DNA from: JAOAFX01 sp049700315
GTDB taxonomy: Bacteria; Hydrothermota; Tepidihabitantia; SM23-42; JAOAFX01
Direction of reading: 5' to 3'
Assembly: GCA_049700315.1 (NCBI GenBank)
Contig: JBNAVN010000003.1
Coordinates: 16,543 to 80,542, forward strand
Length of the DNA stretch: 64,000 bases
Shown here: piece by piece, positions 24,429 to 33,418 of the stretch
How the letters are laid out: each line of letters begins with the position of its first letter
Numbering within the stretch: position 1 is the first letter of the stretch
Made by a program: the position numbers and the translations under genes
The notes under the pieces: generated by a model
The model's database searches: none
The model's input: only the letters and a program-made list of their open reading frames with translations
What the model was told of the DNA's origin: nothing

Positions 24429-25982
24429 ATGACAGTGCTAATAATCGCCATAATTATTCTGGCTTTAGAAGCAATTCTTGTTGCTTATTTCTATCTCAGG
24501 TATAACCGGGCAAAAATAATCAGTGCCCAGGATGAAGCAAGAAAAATAATTGAGGATGCAAAAAAAGAGGCAGAGAATTATCGTAAGTCGGCTGAAATTG
24601 CTGCAAAAGAACACTGGTATCAGGAAAAGTTAAATTTTGAAAAAGAAACCCTGAACCGCCGAAGGGAGATTGAAAAAGCGGAAAGACGTTTACTGGAAAA
24701 AGAAAACAGTTTTGAAAGGCGTGAAAGGCTTATCATTGATAAAGAAAAAGAACTGATAAACAAAGAACATAACCTGCAGAATAGAGAAAAAATCATCCAG
24801 GTAAAATCAGAAAGACTTGACCAGTTGATCAAAGAGGAAACCGAAGCACTACAAAAAATTGCCAATCTTTCAAGGGAAGAAGCCAAAACCGCCTTGATGA
24901 AAAACCTGGAGGATGAGGCAAGACACGAGGCATCTGCCCTGTTGAATCGCATAAAAGAAGAGGCACGACAAAAGGCGGATGAGACTGCGCGTGAGATCAT
25001 TATCCAGGCAATCCAGCGGTGCGCGACAGGTCATACTACAGAATCAACAATCTCGGTTGTATCAATCCCTTCAGAAGAAATGAAAGGAAGGATCATCGGC
25101 AGAGAAGGTAGAAACATTCGGGCATTTGAAAATTTAACCGGCGTTGAGGTAATCATAGATGATACACCAGAAACCATTTCCTTATCCTGCTTTGACCCGG
25201 TACGAAGAGAGATTGCCCGCCTGGCAATGTCAAAATTGATTTCCGACGGCAGAATTCATCCGGCACGCATCGAAGAAGTTGTGAAGAATGCGCAAAAAGA
25301 AATTGAAACGACAATAAAAAATACTGGTGAAGAAATCTGTCTGGAATTGGGAATAATTGGTCTGGCACCGGAGATTGTAAGACATTTAGGCAAAATGCGG
25401 TTTCGCACAAGTTATGGTCAGAATTTATTGCAACACTCAAAAGAAGTTGCCTTCCTTTCTGCCCTCATTGCCCAGGAGTTGGGCTTGGACCCGGTCATTG
25501 CAAAGCGAGCAGGATTATTGCATGACCTGGGAAAGGTTGCTGATGTCACAATGGAAGGTTCTCATGCCGAGATCGGGGCAGAACTTGCGGCCAAGTTTAA
25601 TGAAAGTGACACCATAGTCAATGCCCTTGCTGCCCACCATGAGGAAAGTATGCCAAACACTCCTTATGCGTTCATTGTGGAGATTGCGGATTCAATTTCA
25701 GGCGCAAGGCCCGGTGCAAGACGAGAAACCATTGAGGCATATATTAAGAGATTAAAGGCACTTGAAGAAGTCGTTTCATCTTTCAATGGTGTGGATAGGG
25801 TCTATGCGATTCAGGCAGGTCGTGAAGTGCGCGTAATGGTCAACCCCGGAGCGGTTTCAGATACTGAAGTGACAAATATGGCAAATGACATCGCCCGCAG
25901 GATTGAAAAAGAAATTCAATATCCTGGCCAGATAAAGGTGACCGTGGTGCGCGAGACCAGGGCAATAGAAATAGCGAAGTAA
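24429..25982 (+). CDS. rny: Ribonuclease Y
   Basis: A 517-residue membrane-anchored endoribonuclease that starts mRNA decay. Order: N-terminal transmembrane helix (VLIIAIIILALEAILVAYFY), a long charged coiled coil (about 30-200), the KH domain with IIGREGRNIRAFENLTGVEVIIDD, and the HD domain with LLHDLGKVADVTMEGSHAEIG. Length is the usual ~520. The start is ATG 24429 with AAGGAGG at 24417-24423; a longer open frame upstream crosses the 6S RNA and is not used. The palindrome just before the ribosome site may allow autoregulation. Confidence 0.96.
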   Translation: MTVLIIAIIILALEAILVAYFYLRYNRAKIISAQDEARKIIEDAKKEAENYRKSAEIAAKEHWYQEKLNFEKETLNRRREIEKAERRLLEKENSFERRERLIIDKEKELINKEHNLQNREKIIQVKSERLDQLIKEETEALQKIANLSREEAKTALMKNLEDEARHEASALLNRIKEEARQKADETAREIIIQAIQRCATGHTTESTISVVSIPSEEMKGRIIGREGRNIRAFENLTGVEVIIDDTPETISLSCFDPVRREIARLAMSKLISDGRIHPARIEEVVKNAQKEIETTIKNTGEEICLELGIIGLAPEIVRHLGKMRFRTSYGQNLLQHSKEVAFLSALIAQELGLDPVIAKRAGLLHDLGKVADVTMEGSHAEIGAELAAKFNESDTIVNALAAHHEESMPNTPYAFIVEIADSISGARPGARRETIEAYIKRLKALEEVVSSFNGVDRVYAIQAGREVRVMVNPGAVSDTEVTNMANDIARRIEKEIQYPGQIKVTVVRETRAIEIAK

Positions 25983-25996
25983 GAAGAACATTGGCT

Positions 25997-26023
25997 TGAC
26001 TTTTGATTTTTTTTTATTATAAT
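25997..26023 (+). promoter_or_regulatory. Promoter for tdh, leaderless
   Basis: TTGACT (25997-26002), 15-nt spacer, TATAAT (26018-26023), five bases to ATG 26029. Confidence 0.75.
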
Positions 26024-26028
26024 TGCCC

Positions 26029-27066
26029 ATGGCAATGATGAAAGCAGTAGTTAAAACAAAATCTGAACCCGGCGCAGAATTAATTGATGTACCAATCCCG
26101 ACACCAGGGCCTGACCAGGTTCTGGTAAAAGTTTTAGCAACTTCAATCTGTGGAACTGATCTCCATATCTTCCAATGGAATGAATGGGCACAAAAAAGAA
26201 TAAAAAGAGTTCCTCAGATTATGGGGCATGAATTATGCGGACAGGTTGTTGAAGTTGGCGCCAATGTCCCGCATATTAAAAAAGACAGCATTATCTCTGC
26301 GGAAACCCATATTGCCTGTGGATATTGTTTTCTCTGTCGGAATGGACTTGGACATATCTGCGAGAATGTAAAGATATTTGGTGTTGATGTTGATGGGGTA
26401 TTTGCTGAATATGCAGTTATTCCAGCAACCAATGCCTGGGTCATTGAGGATAAAATACCCAATGATTATGTTTCGGTGATGGAACCACTGGGCAATGCAA
26501 TCCACACTGTTCTCGCCGGTGATATTGCTGGCAACACGGTGTTGGTCACTGGTTGCGGCCCGATAGGACTTATGTCTATTGCGGTCTGCAAAATCTGCGG
26601 TGCAACCAAAATAATCGCCACAGAAATAAATGAATTCAGATTGCAAATGGCAAAAAAGATAGGAGCAGACATTGTTTTGAACCCAAAGAAAAACAAAATC
26701 ATTGATTCAATAATGCAAAATACCAATGGTAAAGGCGTAGATGTAGTACTTGAAATGTCGGGCAATCAAACCGCAATTACTGAAGGATTGAAAAGTCTAA
26801 GACCTGGTGGCAGGTATTCTATCTTGGGAATTCCAGACCGACCCCTCAAAATAGACCTTGCAGAAATTGTTTTCAAGTACTTTACAATTCAGGGAATAAA
26901 TGGCCGGCTAATGTTTTCAACCTGGTATAAGAGCACAAGATTCCTCGCATCTGGCAGACTTGACCTTGATCCTGTCATCACCCATCGGTTGCGCCTGGAA
27001 GAATTTCAGAAGGGAATGGAATTGATGGAAAGCGGTAATTGTGGTAAAATTCTTTTATATCCATAA
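26029..27066 (+). CDS. tdh: L-threonine 3-dehydrogenase
   Basis: Zinc-dependent medium-chain dehydrogenase oxidising threonine to 2-amino-3-ketobutyrate. Catalytic zinc ligands are in SICGTDLHIF and MGHE; structural zinc cysteines are in CGYCFLCRNGLGHIC; the NAD motif is GCGPIGLMSI. FGVDVDGVFAEY and GRLMFSTWY are characteristic of Tdh. At 345 residues it matches the family. The product is the substrate of Kbl, encoded 2.4 kb downstream, giving the threonine-to-glycine plus acetyl-CoA route. Confidence 0.93.
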   Translation: MAMMKAVVKTKSEPGAELIDVPIPTPGPDQVLVKVLATSICGTDLHIFQWNEWAQKRIKRVPQIMGHELCGQVVEVGANVPHIKKDSIISAETHIACGYCFLCRNGLGHICENVKIFGVDVDGVFAEYAVIPATNAWVIEDKIPNDYVSVMEPLGNAIHTVLAGDIAGNTVLVTGCGPIGLMSIAVCKICGATKIIATEINEFRLQMAKKIGADIVLNPKKNKIIDSIMQNTNGKGVDVVLEMSGNQTAITEGLKSLRPGGRYSILGIPDRPLKIDLAEIVFKYFTIQGINGRLMFSTWYKSTRFLASGRLDLDPVITHRLRLEEFQKGMELMESGNCGKILLYP

Positions 27067-27072
27067 TCACTG

Positions 27073-27423
27073 ATGATAAAGGGCATCGGCATTGACCTGA
27101 TTGAAATCAGCCGATTTTCAAAAGTTTCTGATGATTTTCTAAAACAGGTATTCAATTCCCAGGAAATAGAAAATACAAGAAACAACCCCCTGTTATCAAG
27201 TATCAAATTCTGTTTGAAAGAATCAGTTTTGAAGGCGCTTGGTAAGGGATTGTATTTTGGTTTTTTATGGCATAAGATAAAATTAGAAAATGATGAAGTA
27301 AATATTTCAGAATCGCTCAGGCAAAGATTGAGTGAAAAAAATATTATACATACCTGTGCAGGCAATTCAAAGAAGTATGCCTGTGCAATTGCAATAATTG
27401 AAGATAAGCAGGAGGTTTTTTGA
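27073..27423 (+). CDS. acpS: Holo-[acyl carrier protein] synthase
   Basis: A 116-residue phosphopantetheinyl transferase. The magnesium-binding IKGIGIDLIEISRF at the N terminus and the KFCLKESVLKALGKG active-site helix are clear. It transfers 4'-phosphopantetheine from CoA to the serine of an acyl carrier protein, one of which is encoded at 29179. It begins six bases after tdh and its stop overlaps the next ATG (TGATG). Confidence 0.92.
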   Translation: MIKGIGIDLIEISRFSKVSDDFLKQVFNSQEIENTRNNPLLSSIKFCLKESVLKALGKGLYFGFLWHKIKLENDEVNISESLRQRLSEKNIIHTCAGNSKKYACAIAIIEDKQEVF

Positions 27424-29123
27424 TGTTTAACATTGGCTCATATGAAGAAAGGTACAAAAATTTTGATTGGAAACAGAGTGAAAAAGAATTGGATTATGGT
27501 AAAAACGGTAAATACAATATCGGATATTATTGCAGTGACCGTATCTGTGAATTGGGAATGAGCACTAAGATAGCCCTGGTATGGCAGGGGTTCAGCGGTG
27601 AAGTGAAAAAGTATACCTATGATGACATTCGTATAAATAGCAACAAATTTGCCCATTTTTTGACTTCACTGGGAATAAAACCTGGTGAACGCGTGTGCAT
27701 CTTTATGGACCGCATCCCTGAACTATACATTTCTTTCATTGGCATTCTCAAGGCAGGATTTATAGTACAGCCGCTCTTCTCCGCATTTGGTGAAGAGGCA
27801 TTATTCACGAGACTTGATGATGCAAAAACCACTGCCATAATAACGACCCGCAAACATTTATCAAAAGTGCGGAAAATCAAATCACAACTACCTGAATTGA
27901 AATTCATCATCGTTTTACACAATGAAGGCAAGCCCCTTGAAGGGCGCGAGATTGAATTCAGTATGGATGCATACCAGCGAATTGAAAAATTCAGTATCTA
28001 CCCTGTGGATAGAGAAACACCTTCGGTACTACATTATACATCTGGTACTACAGGCAAACCAAAAGGTGCACTTCATGTTCATTCCTCAATCATTGCCCAA
28101 TATATCACTGCCAAATGGGTTCTTGATTTGAAACAGAACGACATTTACTGGTGTACAGCAGATCCCGGCTGGGTTACCGGAACATCTTACGGCATAATTG
28201 GCCCCTGGTCAAACGGCATTACCCAGGTTGTATACGATATTGGGTTTAATACTGAAAAATGGTATGCCTTTATTGAAAAACACAAGGTAACCGTCTGGTA
28301 TAGTGCCCCGACAGCAATCAGACTTCTGATGAAGGAAGGTGAAGAAGTTGTCAAAAAATTCAATTTAAAATCCTTACGCCATCTGGTGAGCGTGGGTGAA
28401 CCTTTAAATGCTGAGGCCGTTATCTGGTCCGAAAAGGCGTTTGGTTTACCGTTCCACGACTCATACTGGCAGACTGAAACTGGTTCCATTGTCATATCCA
28501 ATTATCCGGGGATGAAGATAAAACCTGGTTCAATGGGGAAGGCATTTCCTGGTATTGTCGCAGTTGTTGTTGACCCGAAAAGATATGAACCAATAGATAC
28601 CCCAGGCTCAATTGGATTGATCGCCTTAAAACCAGGCTGGCCATCAATGATGAGAACCTATTGGAACAACAAAGAAACCTATAATAATAAATTCAAAAAT
28701 GGCTGGTATATATGCGGTGACCGGGCTTACCTTGATAATGAAGGATATTTCTGGTTTATTGGTCGGGATGATGATGTAATAAATACTGCTGGTCATCTTG
28801 TTGGACCATTTGAGATTGAATCTGCCTTGCTTGAACACCCAGCAGTTGCTGAATCAGCCGCGGTAGGAAAACCTGACCAGGTCAATATGGAAGTAGTAAA
28901 GGCATTTGTAGCCCTGAAACCTGGTTACGAACCCAGTAATGACCTGGAACTTGATATAATGAATTTCATTAGAAAAAAACTATCACCCCTGGCAATGCCC
29001 CAGGAGATTGAATTTGTTGATTCGCTCCCGAAAACCCGCAGTGGTAAGATAATGCGGCGGTTATTAAGGGCAAAAGAATGGGGTGAAGAAATTGGTGACC
29101 TCTCCACACTGGAGAATGATTAA
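27423..29123 (+). CDS. Acetyl-CoA synthetase-like AMP-forming ligase
   Basis: A 566-residue adenylate-forming enzyme. Visible are the P-loop YTSGTTGKPKG, ADPGWVTGTSYGI, the SYWQTETG motif, GDRAYLDNEGYFWFIGRDDD with the hinge Asp/Lys region, and the C-terminal catalytic lysine in PKTRSGKIMRR. WCTADPGWVTG and the overall length are closest to Bacillus-type AcsA. It would make acetyl-CoA from acetate, or load another short acid onto CoA or onto the adjacent carrier protein. ATG 27423 follows GGAGG by seven bases. Confidence 0.88.
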   Translation: MFNIGSYEERYKNFDWKQSEKELDYGKNGKYNIGYYCSDRICELGMSTKIALVWQGFSGEVKKYTYDDIRINSNKFAHFLTSLGIKPGERVCIFMDRIPELYISFIGILKAGFIVQPLFSAFGEEALFTRLDDAKTTAIITTRKHLSKVRKIKSQLPELKFIIVLHNEGKPLEGREIEFSMDAYQRIEKFSIYPVDRETPSVLHYTSGTTGKPKGALHVHSSIIAQYITAKWVLDLKQNDIYWCTADPGWVTGTSYGIIGPWSNGITQVVYDIGFNTEKWYAFIEKHKVTVWYSAPTAIRLLMKEGEEVVKKFNLKSLRHLVSVGEPLNAEAVIWSEKAFGLPFHDSYWQTETGSIVISNYPGMKIKPGSMGKAFPGIVAVVVDPKRYEPIDTPGSIGLIALKPGWPSMMRTYWNNKETYNNKFKNGWYICGDRAYLDNEGYFWFIGRDDDVINTAGHLVGPFEIESALLEHPAVAESAAVGKPDQVNMEVVKAFVALKPGYEPSNDLELDIMNFIRKKLSPLAMPQEIEFVDSLPKTRSGKIMRRLLRAKEWGEEIGDLSTLEND

Positions 29124-29178
29124 CTATTCATCCTCACCTTTGTTCTCTCTTTTCGGATAGAGGATGGAAAGGAGAAAA

Positions 29179-29439
29179 ATGGCTGAAGATTTGAAAAAAA
29201 TGATAATTGATTATGTGAAAAAAGAATATCTGGATGAAGATTCAGATCAGGAGATCACAGAGAATACCCCTTTGATCTCCAGTGGCATTGTTGATTCTTT
29301 TTCAATGGTTTCACTGAAGACTTTCTTAGAAAAAAAATTCAACATAAAAATTCCTGATGAAAAAGCAACAACCGATGCATTTGATAGCGTTAACAATATT
29401 ATTAAATTGCTTGGCGAATTCGTAAAGCTTGATATCTGA
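29179..29439 (+). CDS. Acyl carrier protein
   Basis: An 86-residue helical protein with the phosphopantetheine serine in SSGIVDSFSMVSLKTFLE (D-S motif) and an acidic surface typical of carrier proteins. ATG 29179 is used because AAGGAG lies just before it; an ATG at 29164 would overlap that site. It is atypical for fatty-acid AcpP (which has DSLDTVE), suggesting a dedicated carrier for the neighbouring ligase or Kbl-type enzyme. AcpS upstream could activate it. Confidence 0.85.
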   Translation: MAEDLKKMIIDYVKKEYLDEDSDQEITENTPLISSGIVDSFSMVSLKTFLEKKFNIKIPDEKATTDAFDSVNNIIKLLGEFVKLDI

Positions 29440-29457
29440 AAATGAAAAGGAGGCAGT

Positions 29458-30705
29458 ATGGCATTTGATACAAAAACCAGAGAATTGTTTGCCAGCGAAT
29501 TGAAAGGAATAAGAGAAAAAGGCTTATTTAAGGAGGAAAGGTATATTACTTCCCCCCAGTCAGCATATATAAAAGTAGAATACCCTGCTGGTTCACCACC
29601 AAAGGAAGTTATAAATTTCTGTGCAAATAATTATCTTGGATTGTCAAGCCATCCTGAAGTTGTTAAGGCAGCACACGAAGGACTTGAGAATAGAGGTTAT
29701 GGAATGTCTTCAGTTCGGTTCATCTGTGGAACCCAGGATATCCATCGGGAGCTTGAACGAAAACTTACGGAATTTTTAGGCACTGAAGATACGGTTCTAT
29801 TCCCATCCTGTATGGATGCAAACGCGGGTGTATTTGATGTAGTACTGGATAAAGAAGATGCAATGATTGCAGATCGACTTGTTCATGCGTCGATTGTTGA
29901 TGGTATGAAACTGTGCAAAGCCCAGACCTTCAATTACAAACACCTGAATATGGCACACCTGGAAGAGAAACTACAGGAAACTCAGAATTGCAGATTCCGA
30001 ATGATCATTACGGACGGTGTTTTTTCAATGGATGGTGATATTGCACCCCTTGATAAAATCTGTGAGTTGGCAGAAAAATATAATGCAATGGTGATGGTTG
30101 ATGACTCACATGCTACAGGATTTCTTGGTAAGAATGGCAAGGGAACTCATGAGCATTGTGGTGTAGTTGGCAAGATTGATATCATTACCACAACCCTTGG
30201 CAAAGCAATGGGTGGCGCATCAGGCGGGTGTGTAAGTGGTCGTAAAGAAATTGTTGAGATGTGCCGTCAGCGTGCCCGGCCTTATCTATTTTCAAATACA
30301 ATTCCCCCGGTTGTAGTTGCGGCAGCAAACAAGGTGGTTGACCTTATTGCCAGTACAACTGTACTAAGGGACAAATTAGAAGAGAATACAAAATATTTCA
30401 GGGCAAAGATCAAAGAGGCGGGGCTTGATATCAGAGAAGGTGTACATCCAATAGTCCCAATAATGCTTTATAATGCAAAACTTGCCCAAGATATGGCACG
30501 AGATTTGTATAACGAAGGTATCTATGTCATTGGTTTCTTCTATCCAGTTGTTCCGCAAGGGCAGGCGAGAATAAGAGTTCAGATTTCGGCAGTCCATGAA
30601 AAAGAACACCTTGATAAAGCGATTGAGGCATTTAAGAAGATTGGCGAGAAATATAAAATTCTGGGAAAGAAAAAAGATGAGATAATTGCGATGTACGGAT
30701 TATAG
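29458..30705 (+). CDS. kbl: Glycine C-acetyltransferase (2-amino-3-ketobutyrate CoA ligase)
   Basis: A 415-residue alpha-oxoamine synthase. Strong Kbl landmarks: EGLFKEERYITS-like N terminus, NFCANNYLGLSSHP, GYGMSSVRFICGTQDIH, DGVFSMDGDIAPL, the PLP lysine in TTLGKAMGGASGG and FFYPVVPQGQARIR. It splits 2-amino-3-ketobutyrate (from Tdh) with CoA into glycine and acetyl-CoA. An AGGAGG site precedes ATG 29458. It closes the tdh-acpS-acs-acp-kbl cluster. Confidence 0.94.
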   Translation: MAFDTKTRELFASELKGIREKGLFKEERYITSPQSAYIKVEYPAGSPPKEVINFCANNYLGLSSHPEVVKAAHEGLENRGYGMSSVRFICGTQDIHRELERKLTEFLGTEDTVLFPSCMDANAGVFDVVLDKEDAMIADRLVHASIVDGMKLCKAQTFNYKHLNMAHLEEKLQETQNCRFRMIITDGVFSMDGDIAPLDKICELAEKYNAMVMVDDSHATGFLGKNGKGTHEHCGVVGKIDIITTTLGKAMGGASGGCVSGRKEIVEMCRQRARPYLFSNTIPPVVVAAANKVVDLIASTTVLRDKLEENTKYFRAKIKEAGLDIREGVHPIVPIMLYNAKLAQDMARDLYNEGIYVIGFFYPVVPQGQARIRVQISAVHEKEHLDKAIEAFKKIGEKYKILGKKKDEIIAMYGL

Positions 30706-30891
30706 AAAATGCCTAAAATAATGAGTTCCAAAAATCCAAATCCCAATTACCAGGTAAATTTCAAATTTCCATTACCAGACAGTCTGAGGTCTGCGGAAAA
30801 TAGTAACTTGGATGTTAATTATTGCTTAGAATTTAGACATTGAAGATTAAATATTGTTTGTGATTTGGGGCTTGGGATTTGAGATTTAATC
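30706..30891 (+). repeat. Noncoding spacer with degenerate inverted 'AAATCCCAA' words
   Basis: The left side contains CCAAATCCCAATTACC, and the right side contains GGGGCTTGGGATTTGAG, whose complement reads CTCAAATCCCAAGCCCC. Between them is low-complexity AT sequence with no gene. Similar wording (GAAATCCCAAAATTC) occurs at 62473-62515, so this may be a short dispersed element. Confidence 0.4.
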
Positions 30892-32019
30892 ATGAATACT
30901 GCTGATGTCATAGTAATTGGTGGTGGTATTATAGGCTGTGCCACAGGTTATTATCTCACAAAAAAAGGTTTAAAGGTATTTCTTTTTGAAAAAGACTATC
31001 TTACTGCAGGGTCTACAGGCAGATGTATTGGCGGAATAAGACAACAATTCTCAACAGAATTGAGTATCAAGGTAGCCATGGAATCAGTAAAAAAATTCAA
31101 AGCAATGAACGATGAATTAGAAACAGATGTGGAATTTGAACAAGATGGCTATTTGTTTCTGGCACACGCTCAGGAAAAAGAAAAGATCTATAAGAATCTG
31201 ATTGCATTACAGAAAAAGATGGGCCTGGATGTGGAATATGTTGATGTTCCAACCATAGAAAAAATTGTGCCCGGTATCAATACTGAAGGATTACTTGGTG
31301 GTGCCTACTGCCCAAGCGATGCCCAGGCAAATCCATTCTTAGTGGTTGATGCCTATGCAAAAAAGATAAAGCAGAAAGGGAAAATTTTTACCCATTGTGA
31401 AGTGAAAAGTATCAATTTCCAGAAAAACAAGGTTATTTCTATAACTGCAGTCAATAACGAGACCTATTATTCACCAATTGTAGTAAATGCTACTGGACCA
31501 TTTATAAGAGAATTTACAAAATCTCTTGGCATTGATATTCCGGTATTTGCTGAGCGTCATGAATCACTCATTACCGAACCAATTGAAATATTTTTCAAAC
31601 CAATGGTAGTTGACTATCGTCCTGATGGTTGCTATTTTCACCAGAAATCAAAACAGGGTAGTATCATTGGATGTTTTACACCAGTTCCCAATGTGCCGGG
31701 TAATGATATCCGTTCTTCATTTGAATTCATAAAAGAAATGGGAAGAAGGATGGCAAGGTTGATTCCAAAACTTGAGAACATTAAAATAATCAGACAGTGG
31801 GCGGGCAGTTATGAAATGACTCCGGATGGCAACCCAATATTAGACAGGACTGATATTGAAGGACTATGGATAATCAGCGGTTTTTGTGGTCATGGTTTTA
31901 TGCTTGGTCCAGAAATTGGTTTTGTAGCATCTGAATATATCACAAATGGAAAACCACCCTATGATATCAGTGAATTTACCCTGAAACGAGATTTTTCTCG
32001 CCAGGAAGTGATGAAATAA
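30892..32019 (+). CDS. FAD-dependent amine/amino-acid oxidoreductase (DAO family)
   Basis: A 375-residue flavoprotein with the N-terminal dinucleotide-binding motif VIVIGGGIIGCATGYYL, FEKDYLTAGSTGRCIGGIR covering the FAD pyrophosphate, and the C-terminal GFCGHGFMLGPEIG. It resembles glycine/sarcosine oxidases and the beta subunit of proline or hydrogen-cyanide synthase complexes. The substrate is not certain; its place after glycine-forming tdh/kbl makes glycine or an N-methylglycine a reasonable guess. No partner subunit is adjacent and no clear promoter is seen in the repeat-like spacer upstream. Confidence 0.82.
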   Translation: MNTADVIVIGGGIIGCATGYYLTKKGLKVFLFEKDYLTAGSTGRCIGGIRQQFSTELSIKVAMESVKKFKAMNDELETDVEFEQDGYLFLAHAQEKEKIYKNLIALQKKMGLDVEYVDVPTIEKIVPGINTEGLLGGAYCPSDAQANPFLVVDAYAKKIKQKGKIFTHCEVKSINFQKNKVISITAVNNETYYSPIVVNATGPFIREFTKSLGIDIPVFAERHESLITEPIEIFFKPMVVDYRPDGCYFHQKSKQGSIIGCFTPVPNVPGNDIRSSFEFIKEMGRRMARLIPKLENIKIIRQWAGSYEMTPDGNPILDRTDIEGLWIISGFCGHGFMLGPEIGFVASEYITNGKPPYDISEFTLKRDFSRQEVMK

Positions 32020-32158
32020 ACAAAAAATGCCCATTTAAAAAAGCAAAAGATAGCCCTAGATAAACAAAATACAATAAAATTTCTAAATCAAAAGTTTGGA
32101 TTAATGATTGTCAAGATTGCAACCGCTTCATAATTCGCCCCATAAATTCATATTGTTC

Positions 32159-32186
32159 TTGACAGAGTGAAAATAATATATATTAT
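32159..32186 (+). promoter_or_regulatory. Promoter for tgt, leaderless
   Basis: TTGACA (32159-32164), 16 nt, TATTAT (32181-32186), six bases to ATG 32193. Confidence 0.7.
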
Positions 32187-32192
32187 AACAAT

Positions 32193-33319
32193 ATGTTCAA
32201 GGTGCTGAAAAGAGACCAAAATACCAGGGCACGGCTCGGTCTTTTAAGAACAAAACATTCTGAAGTCGCGACTCCAAACTTTATGCCGGTTGCGACCCAG
32301 GGAACGGTCAAGACCCTCTGTCCGGAAGAACTGAAAAAAATCGGTGTGGAAATAATCGTCTGCAATACATACCATCTAATGCAGAGACCCGGTACTGTCT
32401 TGATAAAAAAACTTGGTGGCATTCACAGATTCATGAACTGGGAAAAAACAATTCTAACCGATTCGGGTGGATTTCAGGCATATTCTTTAAGTGAATTGAG
32501 AAATGTCAATGATGATTGTTTAACTTTTTTTTCACACATTGACGGTTCCAAAATCACCCTCACCCCTGAGACCGCAATTGAGGTACAAAGAGATCTTGGC
32601 GCTGACATTGCAATGTGCCTTGATTTTTTTACGCCATTCCCATCTGAATTCATTGAGGCAAGGATTGCTGTAGAAAGAACAATCAACTGGGCAAAAAGAA
32701 GTCTTAAGGTAAAAAAAAACCACGCATTTTCGCAATTATACAAGGAGCAACCTTCAAAGAACTTCGCTGTGAGTGTGCCAAACGCCTGTTGGAATTACAA
32801 TTCCCTGGCTATGGGATTGGCGGTTTGATGATCGGCGAACCATCAAATCTGACAATGGAAATGGTCAATGAAGTAAATAGTGTAATCCCTGAAAATAAGA
32901 TTAGATATTTGATGGGTTGTGGTTATCCAGAAGACATTCTTGAGGCAGTCAGTTTGGGTGTAGACTTGTTTGACTGTGTTCTGCCTACGAGAAATGGTAG
33001 AACTGGTATGGCTTTTACATCAGAGGGTAAAATAATAATCAAGAGCAGTCGCCATGCAAACGACAAAAGCCCCCTTGATAAAAACTGTAATTGCTACACC
33101 TGCAGAAACTTCAGTCGTGCATATTTGCGCCATTTATTCAATTCTGGCGAGGCACTTGGTGGTCGCCTGGTCAGTTACCATAATATAAAGTTCTATATAG
33201 ATTTGATGAAAAAAATTCGTCTTCATATCAGAATGGGTGATTATGACAGATTCTTACAAAAAACAAAGCCTTTTTTTCACTTTCGCCAGGAAACCAATGA
33301 TGATTACTTTGCCTCTTGA
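32193..33319 (+). CDS. tgt: tRNA-guanine transglycosylase, frame broken at an A9 run
   Basis: Exchanges guanine 34 for preQ1 in tRNAs on the queuosine pathway. The first frame (32193-about 32720) carries TPNFMPVATQGTVKT and LTDSGGFQAYSL with the catalytic Asp. From about 32711 the homology continues in the -1 frame (IFAIIQGATFKELR ... LQFPGYGIGG, then DCVLPTRNGRTG and the zinc site CNCYTC ... H). The junction is nine A residues at 32711-32719 containing A_AAA_AAC in the zero frame. Without correction the first frame stops at 32828. Joined, the protein has normal length (about 375). Possible causes are programmed -1 frameshift, RNA polymerase slippage, or an assembly error in the homopolymer. 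Confidence 0.9.
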
Positions 33320-33343
33320 CATTCTTGCAATTATATATATAAT
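33316..33343 (+). promoter_or_regulatory. Promoter for pilMNOPQ
   Basis: TTGACA (33316-33321, overlapping the tgt stop), 16 nt, TATAAT (33338-33343). The leader of about 70 nt holds a small hairpin GGGG-ATTAG-CCCC (33360-33372) and AAAGGAG before ATG 33419. Confidence 0.8.
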
Positions 33344-33418
33344 ATTAAAATTTGTTTAAGGGGATTAGCCCCGGGTGCAGTTAGTTTAAGAATATGGCTA
33401 CAAAGCAAAGGAGTGAAT

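Noticed and set aside
32789..33319. Second part of tgt as a separate protein
   Set aside because: Tgt homology already runs in this frame upstream of the first possible start, back to the A9 run, so it is a continuation.
33360..33418. c-di-GMP riboswitch in the pilM leader
   Set aside because: The ~70-nt leader has one small GGGG/CCCC hairpin but lacks the conserved GEMM core sequences.
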